Below are positions 42,137 to 50,963 of a stretch of DNA of 64,000 bases, one piece after another. The notes beneath the pieces were generated by a model. It saw only the letters and a list, made by a program, of their open reading frames with translations. It made no database searches and was not told where the DNA came from. Within the stretch, counting starts at the first letter, position 1. The number at the start of each line of letters is the position of its first letter. A program made the translations under genes and the position numbers. The stretch is from Bacillota bacterium (GTDB lineage: Bacteria; Bacillota; Ch66; Ch109): assembly GCA_013178275.1 (NCBI GenBank), contig JABLWZ010000028.1, positions 1 through 64,000 on the forward strand. The letters run 5' to 3'.

Positions 42137-43153
42137 ATGGATCTGAACACTATCTGGTTCTTTCTGATCGGAGTCCTGATAATCGGTTACGCGGTGCTGG
42201 ACGGTTTCGACCTGGGGGTGGGGAGCCTGTTCTTCCTGCTGGCCAGGCAGGAGGACGAAAAAACGGTGCTGATAAAGTCTATCGGGCCATTCTGGGACGG
42301 CAACGAGGTGTGGCTGCTGACCGGTGGGGGAGCCATATTCGCCGCCTTTCCCCTGGTCTACGCCACGGTCTTCAGCGGGTTTTACCTGGCTATGATGCTG
42401 GTGCTGTTCGCCCTGATATTAAGGGCCGTTTCGATCGAGTTCCGCACCCTGGCGGAAGACCCCGGGTGGCGCGGCCGGTTCGACCTGCTCTTCTTCCTGG
42501 GGAGCTTCCTTCCCGCCCTGCTGTTCGGGGTGGCGGTGGGCAACATAGCCCGGGGGCTGCCGCTGGATGCCGCCCATCACTATACCGGGGGGTTCCTGGG
42601 CCTGCTCAACCCGTACGCCCTTCTGCTGGGCCTTCTGGGGCTGGCGGCTTTCCTGATGCAGGGAATCACCTACACCCTGTTGAAGACCGAGGGGGCTGTT
42701 CAGGAGCGGGCCCGGTCCCTGTTTCCCAAACTTTGGGCGGCCCTGCTGGCGGTCCTGGCGGCAGCCTCCCTGGCCAGCTGGCTGACGGTCCCCGCACTGT
42801 TCGCCAACTACACCGCGAGGCCGGTGCTGTACGTCTTTCCGCTGCTGACCATCGCCGCCGCTGCGGTGCTGCCGCTGACGGTGAGGGCCTCCCGCTACGG
42901 ATACTCCTTCCTGGCTTCCTCCCTGGTGATGGCGGGGATGATCGCCACCCTCGGGATGGGGATGTATCCGAACCTAGTGCCCGCGGTCAACCCGGCCTTG
43001 AGCCTCAGCATCTATAACGCCTCTTCCTCGCCCCTGACCTTAAAGACCATGCTGATCATCGCCCTGCTGGGCATGCCGATCGTGCTGTTCTACACGGTTT
43101 TCGTCTACCGGGTGTTCCGGGGCAAGGTCGACTCGGGTCCCGCGGGGTATTAA
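42137..43153 (+). CDS. cydB: CydB: cytochrome bd oxidase subunit II
   Basis: A 338-residue membrane protein with CydB signatures: GYAVLDGFDLGVG near the start, SIGPFWDGNEVWLLTGGGAIFAAFP, FRTLAEDPGWRGRFD, and a C-terminal IYNASSSPLTLKTMLIIALLGMPIVLFYT. AGGAGGTGATAG places the start at ATG 42137 rather than GTG 42128. No cydDC exporter follows; a hairpin and a repeat element come next. Confidence 0.95.
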   Translation: MDLNTIWFFLIGVLIIGYAVLDGFDLGVGSLFFLLARQEDEKTVLIKSIGPFWDGNEVWLLTGGGAIFAAFPLVYATVFSGFYLAMMLVLFALILRAVSIEFRTLAEDPGWRGRFDLLFFLGSFLPALLFGVAVGNIARGLPLDAAHHYTGGFLGLLNPYALLLGLLGLAAFLMQGITYTLLKTEGAVQERARSLFPKLWAALLAVLAAASLASWLTVPALFANYTARPVLYVFPLLTIAAAAVLPLTVRASRYGYSFLASSLVMAGMIATLGMGMYPNLVPAVNPALSLSIYNASSSPLTLKTMLIIALLGMPIVLFYTVFVYRVFRGKVDSGPAGY

Positions 43154-43168
43154 GAAATTACAAAACCA

Positions 43169-43190
43169 GCCCTCCCGGTGACGGGAGGGC
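43169..43190. terminator. Hairpin after cydB
   Basis: GCCCTCCCG (43169-43177), loop GTGA, CGGGAGGGC (43182-43190). The plus side lacks a T run; the minus side has TTTTG. Its stem is the same sequence as the core of the hairpin at 43541-43576, in inverted orientation. Confidence 0.6.
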
Positions 43191-43229
43191 TCAGATTGTC
43201 GATAAAAAACCACACCACACCTAAAGGCC

Positions 43230-43494
43230 GCATTCAATCTCATCAGGGCCGGGCCATACTCTGTGGTGTCCTGTCGCCCGGTATTCCCGTCGCTGTTCTG
43301 CCAACTGTTCAGGCCGACATGCAGAAAGGGGTTGGGAAAAAGCAAAACGTGCATCCTTGCACTTTGCTTTCTCGCGACCTCCTGTCGCTCGCCCCGTTCT
43401 GCCGGTCGACCTTCACAGGGCAGAAATACGCTCCGCGCCATAAGGGGCTCATGCCCCCACAGAGTATGTCCACTATTTGAGGCCGATTGAATGC
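43230..43494. repeat. Repeat element copy A with 10-bp inverted termini
   Basis: GCATTCAATC (43230-43239) and its inverted complement GATTGAATGC (43485-43494) bound 265 bases. A diverged, inverted copy occurs at 53373-53635. Shared blocks include CAGGGCCGGGCC near one end, CTCGCGACCTCCTGTCGCTCGCC in the middle and GGGCTCATGCCCCC-type inverted sequence near the other. Similarity extends slightly beyond the termini (AAGGCC outside the left, TGGTGCA outside the right). No convincing gene lies inside. It could be a non-autonomous mobile element or a family of structured RNAs. Confidence 0.75.
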
Positions 43495-43540
43495 TGGTGC
43501 ACATGTGTCAATATTTTAGAAGGTCATTTGTCTACACTCT

Positions 43541-43576
43541 GAAACAGCCCTCCCGTCACCGGGAGGGCTGTTTCAC
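43541..43576. terminator. Perfect 16-bp bidirectional terminator hairpin
   Basis: TGAAACAGCCCTCCCG and CGGGAGGGCTGTTTCA pair completely around TCAC. It lies just beyond the stop of the alpha/beta hydrolase gene on the minus strand. Confidence 0.75.
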
Positions 43577-43590
43577 TTGATATCCAGACG

Positions 43591-44454
43591 CTATACTGTC
43601 CGCAGCCACTCGATGATCACCTGGGAAAGCTGCTCCTCGCAGCCCTTGTAAAAGTGGTCCGCCCCCTCTACCTCGACGATGCCGCAGCGCCTGGGGTCTC
43701 CCGCGTTGTGCCTGATGGTCTGCAGCAGGCGGCGGCTGACCGGGCGGAAGTCCTGGCCGCCGCGGACCAGCAGGATGGGACAGGTGATGTCCCGCACCAG
43801 TTCCTTGGTGTCGCCGGGGGAGTCGGGGCCGTAGAACTCCAGGAAGGTACGGGCCGAGAAGGCCCAGGGCATGGTCCCCCGGCCGACCAGTACGATCAGC
43901 TGGTCGTCCTTTCCCAGGCCGGCCAGCTCTCCCGCCCGAAAGAGGCCACGCTCGTAAGAGTTCTGGGATACCAGGAACTTAAGCATCTCCTTGTTGGACG
44001 GGGGCGGGCTGACCAGCACTATCCCCGCCGCCTCGGGGAACCGCTCCCGCCCCTGGGCATAGACGATCTTGGTGACCGCCTGGCTGTGCCCGACCAGGAC
44101 CAGCCGTGGATACCCGCGCTGCCGCATGAACCCGACCAGGGCCCGAAAGTCCAGGACGCAGTCCGCGAAATGGTCGCGCATCAGCCCGATCACGGGTTTC
44201 TTGTCCTCGTCGGGGGCGGTGCCGAAGTCGTGGCCGCGCAGGTTGGCGGTCAGGCAGGTGATCCCAGCCCGGGTCAGGCGGGTGGGCAGGAAGCGTCCCA
44301 GCCCGGTGTAGAAGTTCATCGCCGCGCCGGGCAGCATGACGACCGCCAGGGGCGAGGACTCCACCTCGTACAGCGCCCCGTGCAGGGCTATGTCGTCTTC
44401 GGTCTTCACACAGACCAGTTCCGCTTTGGGCGTATCGTTCACAATAATCAACAA
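43591..44454 (-). CDS. Alpha/beta hydrolase
   Basis: A 287-residue alpha/beta-hydrolase fold protein. The nucleophile elbow is LVGHSQAVTK (Ser), a late RGGQDFRP supplies the acid region, and EGADHFYKG the histidine. LPGAAMNFYTGLGRFLPTRL near residue 40 is the oxyanion region. The substrate is unknown. Start choices are TTG 44454, TTG 44451 and GTG 44442; the GGGAGGGGG ribosome site forms one arm of a hairpin. It is the last gene of the sigma-factor/ABC cluster. Confidence 0.75.
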   Translation of the reverse strand: MLIIVNDTPKAELVCVKTEDDIALHGALYEVESSPLAVVMLPGAAMNFYTGLGRFLPTRLTRAGITCLTANLRGHDFGTAPDEDKKPVIGLMRDHFADCVLDFRALVGFMRQRGYPRLVLVGHSQAVTKIVYAQGRERFPEAAGIVLVSPPPSNKEMLKFLVSQNSYERGLFRAGELAGLGKDDQLIVLVGRGTMPWAFSARTFLEFYGPDSPGDTKELVRDITCPILLVRGGQDFRPVSRRLLQTIRHNAGDPRRCGIVEVEGADHFYKGCEEQLSQVIIEWLRTV

Positions 44455-44455
44455 C

Positions 44456-44491
44456 CCCCTCCCGAGCCTATTTTATCACACCCGGGAGGGG
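44456..44491 (-). promoter_or_regulatory. Hairpin masking the hydrolase ribosome site
   Basis: CCCCTCCCG and CGGGAGGGG pair perfectly (9 bp) around an 18-base AT-rich loop. On the minus strand the second arm is the Shine-Dalgarno sequence, directly before TTG 44454. Translation may therefore depend on opening the stem, or the hairpin may end transcription of the upstream permease gene. Confidence 0.5.
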
Positions 44492-44537
44492 CTATCATAG
44501 TTAACTCAGCGGTGGTGCAGGACGCGCCGCTGGACTG

Positions 44538-45383
44538 CTACAGGTCCTTCCGGTTGAAGGCCGCGATGCCGCCCCCGACGAAAGCGACCAGATACAGCAC
44601 GGCGTAGACCAGCATCCATTGGCTGGGGCTGGACAGGCTCCCCAGCGGTCCCAGGTTGTTCAGGGCCAGGGTCTGCAGCGGGTTGTCCGCCCCGCGCAGC
44701 AGGAGTTCGACGCTCTTTCGGTACAGCACATCGACCGGGATGATCAGGCTGGTGATGATCCCGGCATTGACCAGGCTGGCGTTCTTCACCAGCACCCCCA
44801 CCTGCTCTATTATCCCGCCCACGATGCCCACCAGGTAGAGCATCATCACAGCCACCCCGTTGCCCAGGGTGGGGAGTACGCAGCTCCCCAGCAGGCTGAT
44901 CCCCACCAGGACCACCGGCTGGAGGCAGAAAAGCACCACGCTCCCGACCGTCAGGCTGCTGGCAAAACCGTTGGTATAGCGGTTTATCAGCAGGATGGCC
45001 GAGATGAACAGGAGGGAAAACAGGAACATCCCCAGGCTGTAGCCGAGGAACTTGCCCAGGATGATCGACCTCCGCTTCACCGGGGCGGCCACCAGGGCCT
45101 GGATGGTCCCGGTGTCGATCTCGCTGGAAATCGCTCCCACGGACAGGAAGACTGCCAGGAAGTTGATCATGAAACTGGCCAGGTAGATGCCCAGGACCAG
45201 CAGGGAGGTGCTGACACCCGCCTGCAGTATGGGGTTGGGGCTGGGGGACCTGGCTATGTCGATCGCGTACATGTGCAGCCCGTACCAGTAAAAGCCGAGG
45301 TAGACCAGGCTCAAGGCCACCGCCAGGATCAAGACCTTTTTGCTGTAGAACTCCCGCACGGTCATCCGGGTCACTGTCAGCAA
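44538..45383 (-). CDS. ABC-2 type permease
   Basis: A 281-residue membrane protein with six predicted segments and the ABC-2 features SVGAISSEIDTGTIQALVAAPVKRRSIILGKFLGY after the second segment. It would form the channel of an export system with the ATPase encoded immediately upstream. GAGGAGAATTAGC precedes TTG 45383, which lies one base after the ATPase stop. The cargo is not evident. Confidence 0.8.
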   Translation of the reverse strand: MLTVTRMTVREFYSKKVLILAVALSLVYLGFYWYGLHMYAIDIARSPSPNPILQAGVSTSLLVLGIYLASFMINFLAVFLSVGAISSEIDTGTIQALVAAPVKRRSIILGKFLGYSLGMFLFSLLFISAILLINRYTNGFASSLTVGSVVLFCLQPVVLVGISLLGSCVLPTLGNGVAVMMLYLVGIVGGIIEQVGVLVKNASLVNAGIITSLIIPVDVLYRKSVELLLRGADNPLQTLALNNLGPLGSLSSPSQWMLVYAVLYLVAFVGGGIAAFNRKDL

Positions 45384-45384
45384 G

Positions 45385-46305
45385 CTAATTCTCCTCCATA
45401 ATCCGCACAAATATTTCTTCCAGGGACGGCTGTCTCAGCGCCAGGGAATACAGATCGGCTCCTTGTTCCACCAGTAGCCGGGCTATCTCCGGGGCCTGGT
45501 CCCGGCGGCTGACCGACATCTGCAGCCGGTGCTGGTATGGCTTCTGGGCCAGCTGGATCAGGCGGTACTGGCAGCCCCGGGCCCTCAGTTCGGACAGCAG
45601 GTGTTCCGACAGTCCTCCCAGCTCTATCTCCAGCTCCATACCGCCGCTGGACAGCTCCCGGTAGTCTCCCTGGGCGGCCACCCGGCCCCGCTTGATAATG
45701 GCTACCTGGTCGCAGATCTGCTCCACCTCGGAGAGCAGGTGGCTGTTCAGAAAGACGGTCTTGCCCTGCCGCTTCAATGACAGGATCAGTTCGCGGACCT
45801 CCCGCCGCCCTATCGGGTCCAGGGCGGAAGAGGGCTCGTCCAGGAACACCAGGTCGGGGTCCGAAAGCAGGGCCGAGGCCAGTCCTACCCGCTGCTGCAT
45901 CCCCTTGCTGTAGGACTTGATGCGGTCGCCTTCCCGGCCCTTGAGGCCGACCATCTCGATCACCTCCGCCACCCGGCGCTCCCGCCGGCGGGACTCGATC
46001 CGGTAGAGGGAGGCGTGATAGCGGAGCAGCTCCCGGCCGGTAAGCCATTCGGGGTAGCGAAAGTTTTCGGGAAGGAACCCGACCCGCCTGCGCGCATCGA
46101 CGTTGCCCAGGGGTCTCCCCAGGATGAGGGCGCTCCCGCTGGTGGGAAAGATCAGGCCCACCAGCATCTTGACCACCGTGCTCTTGCCCGCCCCGTTGGG
46201 ACCCAGAAAACCGAACACCTGCCCCTCCTCGACGGAGAGACAGATGTCCTCACAACCCAGTTGTCTGCCGTACCACTTGGTTAGTCCGTTTGTTTCCAGG
46301 ATCAA
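45385..46305 (-). CDS. ABC transporter ATP-binding protein
   Basis: A 306-residue ABC-2-type ATPase: Walker A GPNGAGKST, Q-loop region FLPENFRYPEWLTG, signature YSKGMQQRVGLA, Walker B LVFLDEPSSALDP and switch LNSHLLSEVE, followed by a C-terminal domain ending in LEEIFVRIMEE. It is typical of DrrA-like exporters. TTG start at 46305 follows GAGGAGG. It comes 11 bases after the anti-sigma gene, so the exporter is likely part of the sigma-factor regulon. Confidence 0.88.
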   Translation of the reverse strand: MILETNGLTKWYGRQLGCEDICLSVEEGQVFGFLGPNGAGKSTVVKMLVGLIFPTSGSALILGRPLGNVDARRRVGFLPENFRYPEWLTGRELLRYHASLYRIESRRRERRVAEVIEMVGLKGREGDRIKSYSKGMQQRVGLASALLSDPDLVFLDEPSSALDPIGRREVRELILSLKRQGKTVFLNSHLLSEVEQICDQVAIIKRGRVAAQGDYRELSSGGMELEIELGGLSEHLLSELRARGCQYRLIQLAQKPYQHRLQMSVSRRDQAPEIARLLVEQGADLYSLALRQPSLEEIFVRIMEEN

Positions 46306-46316
46306 GCTAATCCTCC

Positions 46317-47510
46317 TCAGTGCAGCGAATTGGCGACTTCCAACGCCTGTTCGGAGGTGATCGGGCCTTCAACCGCGAAGATGATCCCGTCCTTGATCCA
46401 GATCAGGCACTTCTGCGAGTTCGGCGACGCCCCCTGGTCGGGGTCCTGCATCAAGACTCCCGGCACCCCCTGGACGGTAACGTTTTTGCTCGAACCGTTC
46501 ACGTCGGGGATGATCATGGTGTGCTGCCAGTCGCCGATCGCGGACAGCTGCCGCCTCAACTCGTCGGGGAGTATGGGAAGTCCCAGCAGGGCCTCCCGCA
46601 CGGAGCCGATGTCCACCCCGTCCGGCACCCCGATCTCAGGGGAGCGGGACTGGACTATGGTCACCGGCCTCTGATTATCGGTCGACTCGCAGGTCATGGC
46701 CACGCTGGCTGGAATGGAGAGGGTAAAGGTCTTCTGGTCCAGTTCCTGGGGCAGCAGCGACTCACTCTTTAACGACTGCAGCAGCTTATTGACGTTGTCC
46801 ACCTTGAGGGTCATGCTGGCGCTGGCCGGTGTGGTGTACCTGACCTTCGGCTGCTTATACCCGGAGAGTTTCCCCGGCTGCTTTATCGTGAAGTCGACTT
46901 TTTGAGCCGCCTCTTCCAGTGTGGACGAGACGTACTTGATGTTTTCCTTGACCTCCACCCGGCCGAACTGCTCCAGATCGATGTTCTGCCCTCCCGTCTG
47001 CAGGGCCCGTTCGATATTCTGCAGGTCGTCGATGCTGAGGGTGACGGTCTTGAGCTGGTCGGCCCGGAAAATCGCCAGGAAGTTGGCGGCCGCCCCGCGT
47101 ACCGGACCGAAGCTCAACGCTATCCCGCATACCAGGAACACCGCCGCCACTGTTGCGACGGCGCGGTATCTCTTGAGCATGTTTTTAACCTCCCTACCGG
47201 TTATAGCACCTAAGGTGTTTTTAATTCTGTAACGCATATCTCTGGGGAGCCGGTCTTCCATCACCCGTTCCTCCCGCTGGGCGCGGCGGCTGATCAACTC
47301 CCAGACCGTTTCCCGCTCCTCGGGTCCGCGGGTTTCTGGCTCCATCCAGGCATCGAGTTTACTGTTTACCAGCAGCGCGGCCTGCCTGATTTCCTCAAGC
47401 CGCTCTCTACAGCGGTGGCAGGTAATAAGATGGGCGTTGATCTCCCGGGTCTGTTCGATGGTGCTTTCCCCGTCGAAATACTCCTGCAGCTGCCCTAGAT
47501 CAAAACACAT
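46317..47510 (-). CDS. Zinc-finger anti-sigma factor with extracytoplasmic sensor domain
   Basis: A 397-residue membrane protein. The N-terminal zf-HC2 motif INAHLITCHRCRERL (His-x3-Cys-x2-Cys) binds the sigma factor; a single transmembrane segment lies near residues 113-133 (YRAVATVAAVFLVCGIALSF). The outside domain of about 260 residues resembles the DUF4367/MucB-like lipoprotein-type sensors. It overlaps the sigma gene by 16 bases, and GGAGGTGAAG within that gene serves as its ribosome site. It probably holds the sigma factor at the membrane until an envelope signal is sensed. Confidence 0.8.
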   Translation of the reverse strand: MCFDLGQLQEYFDGESTIEQTREINAHLITCHRCRERLEEIRQAALLVNSKLDAWMEPETRGPEERETVWELISRRAQREERVMEDRLPRDMRYRIKNTLGAITGREVKNMLKRYRAVATVAAVFLVCGIALSFGPVRGAAANFLAIFRADQLKTVTLSIDDLQNIERALQTGGQNIDLEQFGRVEVKENIKYVSSTLEEAAQKVDFTIKQPGKLSGYKQPKVRYTTPASASMTLKVDNVNKLLQSLKSESLLPQELDQKTFTLSIPASVAMTCESTDNQRPVTIVQSRSPEIGVPDGVDIGSVREALLGLPILPDELRRQLSAIGDWQHTMIIPDVNGSSKNVTVQGVPGVLMQDPDQGASPNSQKCLIWIKDGIIFAVEGPITSEQALEVANSLH

Positions 47511-48058
47511 CTCACTTCACCTCCTGGCTGTTGGTGTGCCGACTCTTTTTGGTACTCCAGCTTGAATCTCTCCATCGCCCGGGAGAGTATCGTCCCTACC
47601 GACGACTTTTCCACCCCCAGGATCAGTGCGACTTCCGCGTAGCTGAATCCTGAGTGCCTCAGCATCAGCACCTCCCGGTCGCGGGGAGCAAGCCTGCCCA
47701 GCACCCGCTGGCACTCGTCGACCTCCTGGTGCCGGCCTACCTCCTCCTCCACCGGCTGGGCGTCACGCCAGCGGTTTTCCTTAAAGAGGCCTTCCCCTTC
47801 TTTCATCTCCCGGGCCCGGCGGTTCCTCTCCCCCCGCAGGTGGTTCAGCGCGAGGTTGGTGCCCACCCTCAGCAGCCAGCGCTCCGGGGTGGTGAGATTC
47901 TCCACTCCCTGATTCATGAGCTGGATGAAGGCCTCCTGCGCCACATCCTCGGCCGCCGCCCGGTCGTGCAGTATGAACGCCAGGCGACGCACCAGGGTGT
48001 CGTAGCAGGTGTCGAATACGTCCCTGATATCCGGTATCGGTTTCGTCGATTCAACCAC
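47495..48058 (-). CDS. ECF-type RNA polymerase sigma factor
   Basis: A 187-residue sigma-70 family ECF protein. Region 2 includes DRAAAEDVAQEAFIQLM and PERWLLRVGTNLALNHLRGE; region 4 includes LAPRDREVLMLRHSGFSYAEVALILGV with the SSVGTILSRAMERFK recognition helix. GTG 48058 follows AGGAGGATTCCCG. The co-operonic anti-sigma and exporter genes suggest it controls an envelope or antimicrobial-stress response, likely including its own operon. Confidence 0.9.
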   Translation of the reverse strand: MVESTKPIPDIRDVFDTCYDTLVRRLAFILHDRAAAEDVAQEAFIQLMNQGVENLTTPERWLLRVGTNLALNHLRGERNRRAREMKEGEGLFKENRWRDAQPVEEEVGRHQEVDECQRVLGRLAPRDREVLMLRHSGFSYAEVALILGVEKSSVGTILSRAMERFKLEYQKESAHQQPGGEVRCVLI

Positions 48059-48154
48059 CGGGAATCCTCCTGCAGCAGGTTTTCATTGATTATAACACGC
48101 GGCGGAGGAGTTTTGTGACAGGGCCGAAGGGGAAAATCTTTCCGAGGACGAAAA

Positions 48155-48179
48155 GGCCCTCCCCGGGTCCGGGGAGGGC
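48155..48179 (-). terminator. Terminator of the CoA-transferase gene
   Basis: GCCCTCCCC and GGGGAGGGC pair around GGACCC, followed on the minus strand by CTTTTCG. It lies 18 bases beyond the stop. Confidence 0.7.
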
Positions 48180-48197
48180 TGAAAGGTTTATCGGGTT

Positions 48198-49544
48198 TTA
48201 CGTGGGCCTCGGGTAGAACACCCGTTTCAGGCTGCTGCGCAGCTCTCCCCGGAGGTCCGGGTGGGAGATCGCGATCAGCTCTTCCGCCCGCTCCCGCCTG
48301 GTCTTGTACTTCAGATTGGCTATCCCGTACTCGGTGACCACGTACTGGGCGAAGGTACGGGGCACGGTGATCGGGGTCCCGGCCGGCAGGTCGGGCACGA
48401 TGGAGGAGGAGAGGCTGCCGTCGGGCATGGTCCTGGCGGCGCTCAGCACCGAAACCCCTTTCCCGCCTTTCGACCAGAAGGCGCCGATCATGAAGTCGAG
48501 CTGTCCCCCGGAACCGCTGATCTGTCGATGGCCCATGCCCTCCGAAGCTATCTGGCCGCTGAAGTCTATCATCAGCGCCATGTTGATCGCCACCAGGTTG
48601 GGGTGCTGGGATATAAAGGCGGGGTCGTTGGTGTAGCAGCCGGGGTGCATCTCCACGCTGGGGTTCTCCCGCACGAACTCGTACAGGTCGTTGTCCCCGA
48701 TGCAGAAGGTGGCCAGCGACACCCCCGGGTGCAGGGGTTTGCGGGCGTTGGTGACTATCCCCTTCTCCACCAGCTGGTTGAGGCCGATGGGTATCAATTC
48801 GGTGACCACTCCCAGGTCGCGCTTGCCTTCCAGTCCCTGGACCACGAACTCGGGAATCCCTCCCAGCCCCATCTGGATGGTGTCTCCGTCGTTGATCAGC
48901 TCCAGGATGTACTGCCCGATCTTTATCTCCATCTCCTTGGGCGCCCCCCGGCCGAACGCGGGGATCGTGGTGTTGTGCTCGATAAAGTGGTCGAACTCCG
49001 ATACGTGCAGCCAGTTGTTGCCGAAGACCACCGGCATGTTCTCGTTCACCTCGGCTATCGCCACCCGCAGCCGGCCGGACGCCTTGCCGTCCTTGACCGT
49101 CTGCAGGCTGTAAAAGTTGGTCAGCCCGAGGTTGACGTAGCCCTGCTTGTTGGGCGGAGTGGTCATCACCATGAATACGTCAGCCCGCTGAGCCACCTTG
49201 TCACCCCCGTCACTGGTCATGGCCGGGAAGAAGTCGGGTATGGTGGCCTGGTGAATCTTGCGGATGGGAGCCATGCCAAAGGCCGGGACGTACTCGATCT
49301 TGTCCATGATGGGGGCCATCAGCTGGGGATGGTAAAGCTTGGCGGCGCGCAGCTGCACGGTATCGACGATTCGGACCCGCTCCAGTCCCTGGCAGTGGTC
49401 GAAGAGCGCGTTGTAGACATCGGTGGAGCAGGCGCCCACCCCCAGGGCTATGGCGACAAAATCTCCCGAACGGACGCTCTTTACCGCTTCCTCCATCGAG
49501 ACGGTCTTCCTCTTGTACTCTTCCTTCCAGTTCTGATAGCTCAA
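48198..49544 (-). CDS. Acetyl-CoA hydrolase/transferase-family CoA-transferase
   Basis: A 448-residue class I CoA-transferase of the acetyl-CoA hydrolase / 4-hydroxybutyrate CoA-transferase group. IAEVNENMP carries the catalytic glutamate, MGLGGIPEFV and GIVTNARKPLHPGVSL are conserved, and SEGMGHRQISGSGGQLDF with QYVVTEYGIANLKYKT closes the C-terminal domain. It would move CoA between an acyl-CoA and acetate or another acid. I prefer TTG 49544, 9 bases after GAGGGGG; the frame is open to 49598. It is monocistronic. The specific acyl substrate cannot be read from motifs. Confidence 0.85.
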   Translation of the reverse strand: MSYQNWKEEYKRKTVSMEEAVKSVRSGDFVAIALGVGACSTDVYNALFDHCQGLERVRIVDTVQLRAAKLYHPQLMAPIMDKIEYVPAFGMAPIRKIHQATIPDFFPAMTSDGGDKVAQRADVFMVMTTPPNKQGYVNLGLTNFYSLQTVKDGKASGRLRVAIAEVNENMPVVFGNNWLHVSEFDHFIEHNTTIPAFGRGAPKEMEIKIGQYILELINDGDTIQMGLGGIPEFVVQGLEGKRDLGVVTELIPIGLNQLVEKGIVTNARKPLHPGVSLATFCIGDNDLYEFVRENPSVEMHPGCYTNDPAFISQHPNLVAINMALMIDFSGQIASEGMGHRQISGSGGQLDFMIGAFWSKGGKGVSVLSAARTMPDGSLSSSIVPDLPAGTPITVPRTFAQYVVTEYGIANLKYKTRRERAEELIAISHPDLRGELRSSLKRVFYPRPT

Positions 49545-50069
49545 TGGTTCAACCCCCTCTCTAAAATAGGCAGCCGGTCTTCTCTCTCTTTCCGACAAAT
49601 ATGAATATTCTTTCTAATCGATATTGCTAAAAACGTGCCAGAGAGTCCGTAGGGCTTAAACCCCTTATGATTCGGCATTTTTCGGTCACATCCATTCTGC
49701 GGTTGTTCCGTTTTAGAGACATTGATCTTCCTTAATTCATCACCTAATCCCCGGCCGCATGACCGGCTGCGGGGGTTTTTCCAGATTGTCCCTAAGCGGT
49801 ACAGTGTTACTTTATGAGACGGTGCGGGTGCTGGAGAAATCCTATTCATTTAAATCGGAGCGAATCGCCTTCGGTTAGAGGCACCTCCGAGGATTTACAA
49901 TAATCGCCCCATGCATTAACAAAATATTAAAAAAAAATAACATCAGTGGAAACAAGGGAGGATTTTGGCTCGAAAGGGCGAAAACTTTAAGTGCAATTTT
50001 CGTGAAATTATTAAGGGAGGTGCAAGACACTTAGCGGGTTTATACAAAAATTTTAAGGAGGTTCAATAG
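49545..50069. promoter_or_regulatory. Divergent intergenic region with two structured elements
   Basis: About 525 bases with no credible gene. A hairpin CCCCG(49749)...CGGGG(49774) followed by GTTTTT looks like a plus-strand terminator with no gene to its left. At 49837-49896 AAATCCT and CGGAG pair with the contiguous CTCCG and AGGATTT, enclosing a CGAA...TTCG hairpin; this could be a leader of the amino-acid transporter operon. The A-rich stretch 49915-49945 probably holds the promoter. No known riboswitch class is recognised. Confidence 0.4.
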
Positions 50070-50888
50070 ATGAAAAAAACCAGATGGTTAATGTTAGCCG
50101 TAGCACTGATTCTGGTCGCCGCCATGTTCGCGGGCTGCGCCGGACAGGCTCCCCCACCCGCGCAACAGAGCGCGCCGGCTCCCGCTCCCGCCCCAGCCAA
50201 GGTCAAGATTAAAGTAGGCTCGGATACCACCTTCGCTCCCCTGGAGTTCATCGATGACAAGGGCAAACCCGCCGGTTTCGACATCGACCTGATCAACGAG
50301 GTCTGCAAGGAAGCTAATCTGGAACCTGAAATCCAGACCCTTCCCTTCGACGGATTGATCGCGGGCCTGAAGTCCGGCCAGATCGACGTGGCGATCTCCT
50401 CCATGACCATCACCGACGAGCGCAAACAGGCGATCAACTTCTCCGACGTATACTACCACTCGGGACTCAGCGTCAGCGTGCAGGCCAAGAACGAAACCAT
50501 CAAGGGCTTTGCTGACCTGAAGGGCAAGAGGATCGCCGTCCAGAGCGGGACCACCGGTGAGTCCGAGGCCAAGAAAGTTGAAGGGGCCAAGGTACGTTCC
50601 TTCACCAACTCTGACCAGACCTTCATGGAGCTGAAGAACGGCGGGGTCGACGCGGTGATCAACGACTACCCGGTAACCGCTTACTTCATCGCGCAGGGCA
50701 ATGCTGACGTGAAGATCGTAGGCGAGCGCCTCACCTCCGAAGACTACGGCATCGCGGTGACCAAGAACAATGCCGACCTGGTGACCAAGATCAACGAAGG
50801 CCTGAAGAAGGTCAAGCAGAACGGCAAGTTCGCGGAATTCTACAAGAAGTGGTTCGGTGAGGCTCCTCCGGCCGACCTGCTCAAATAA
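50070..50888 (+). CDS. Polar amino-acid ABC transporter, substrate-binding lipoprotein
   Basis: A 272-residue family 3 solute-binding protein. The lipoprotein signal ends LVAAMFAGC (lipobox Cys near residue 23), followed by an Ala-Pro-Gln linker and the binding domain with VGSDTTFAPLEFIDDKGKPAGFDIDLI, ISSMTITDERKQAINFSDVYY and VQSGTTGESEAK. These match glutamine/arginine/histidine-type binders. It captures an amino acid outside the membrane for the permease and ATPase encoded next. AAGGAGG precedes the ATG. Confidence 0.9.
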   Translation: MKKTRWLMLAVALILVAAMFAGCAGQAPPPAQQSAPAPAPAPAKVKIKVGSDTTFAPLEFIDDKGKPAGFDIDLINEVCKEANLEPEIQTLPFDGLIAGLKSGQIDVAISSMTITDERKQAINFSDVYYHSGLSVSVQAKNETIKGFADLKGKRIAVQSGTTGESEAKKVEGAKVRSFTNSDQTFMELKNGGVDAVINDYPVTAYFIAQGNADVKIVGERLTSEDYGIAVTKNNADLVTKINEGLKKVKQNGKFAEFYKKWFGEAPPADLLK

Positions 50889-50905
50889 TCAATAAAAAAA
50901 CCGGT

Positions 50906-50938
50906 GGGGAAGCCGAGGTGGAATCACCAGGCTTCCCC
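50906..50938 (+). other. Intercistronic stem-loop between binding protein and permease
   Basis: GGGGAAGCC and GGCTTCCCC pair, with an inner GGTG-GAAT-CACC stem. No T run follows, so it more likely protects the upstream mRNA or partly attenuates, a common arrangement that keeps the binding protein abundant. Confidence 0.6.
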
Positions 50939-50963
50939 TATTACGGTTTAAGAGGTGGAACTT

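Noticed and set aside
43178..43504. Small open frames in the repeat elements (e.g. 154 codons on the minus strand of copy A)
   Set aside because: The frames are not kept between the two copies, so conservation is at the nucleotide level.
49541..49849. 102-codon minus-strand frame upstream of the CoA-transferase gene
   Set aside because: No ribosome site, no similarity, and it overlaps hairpins; more likely leader sequence.
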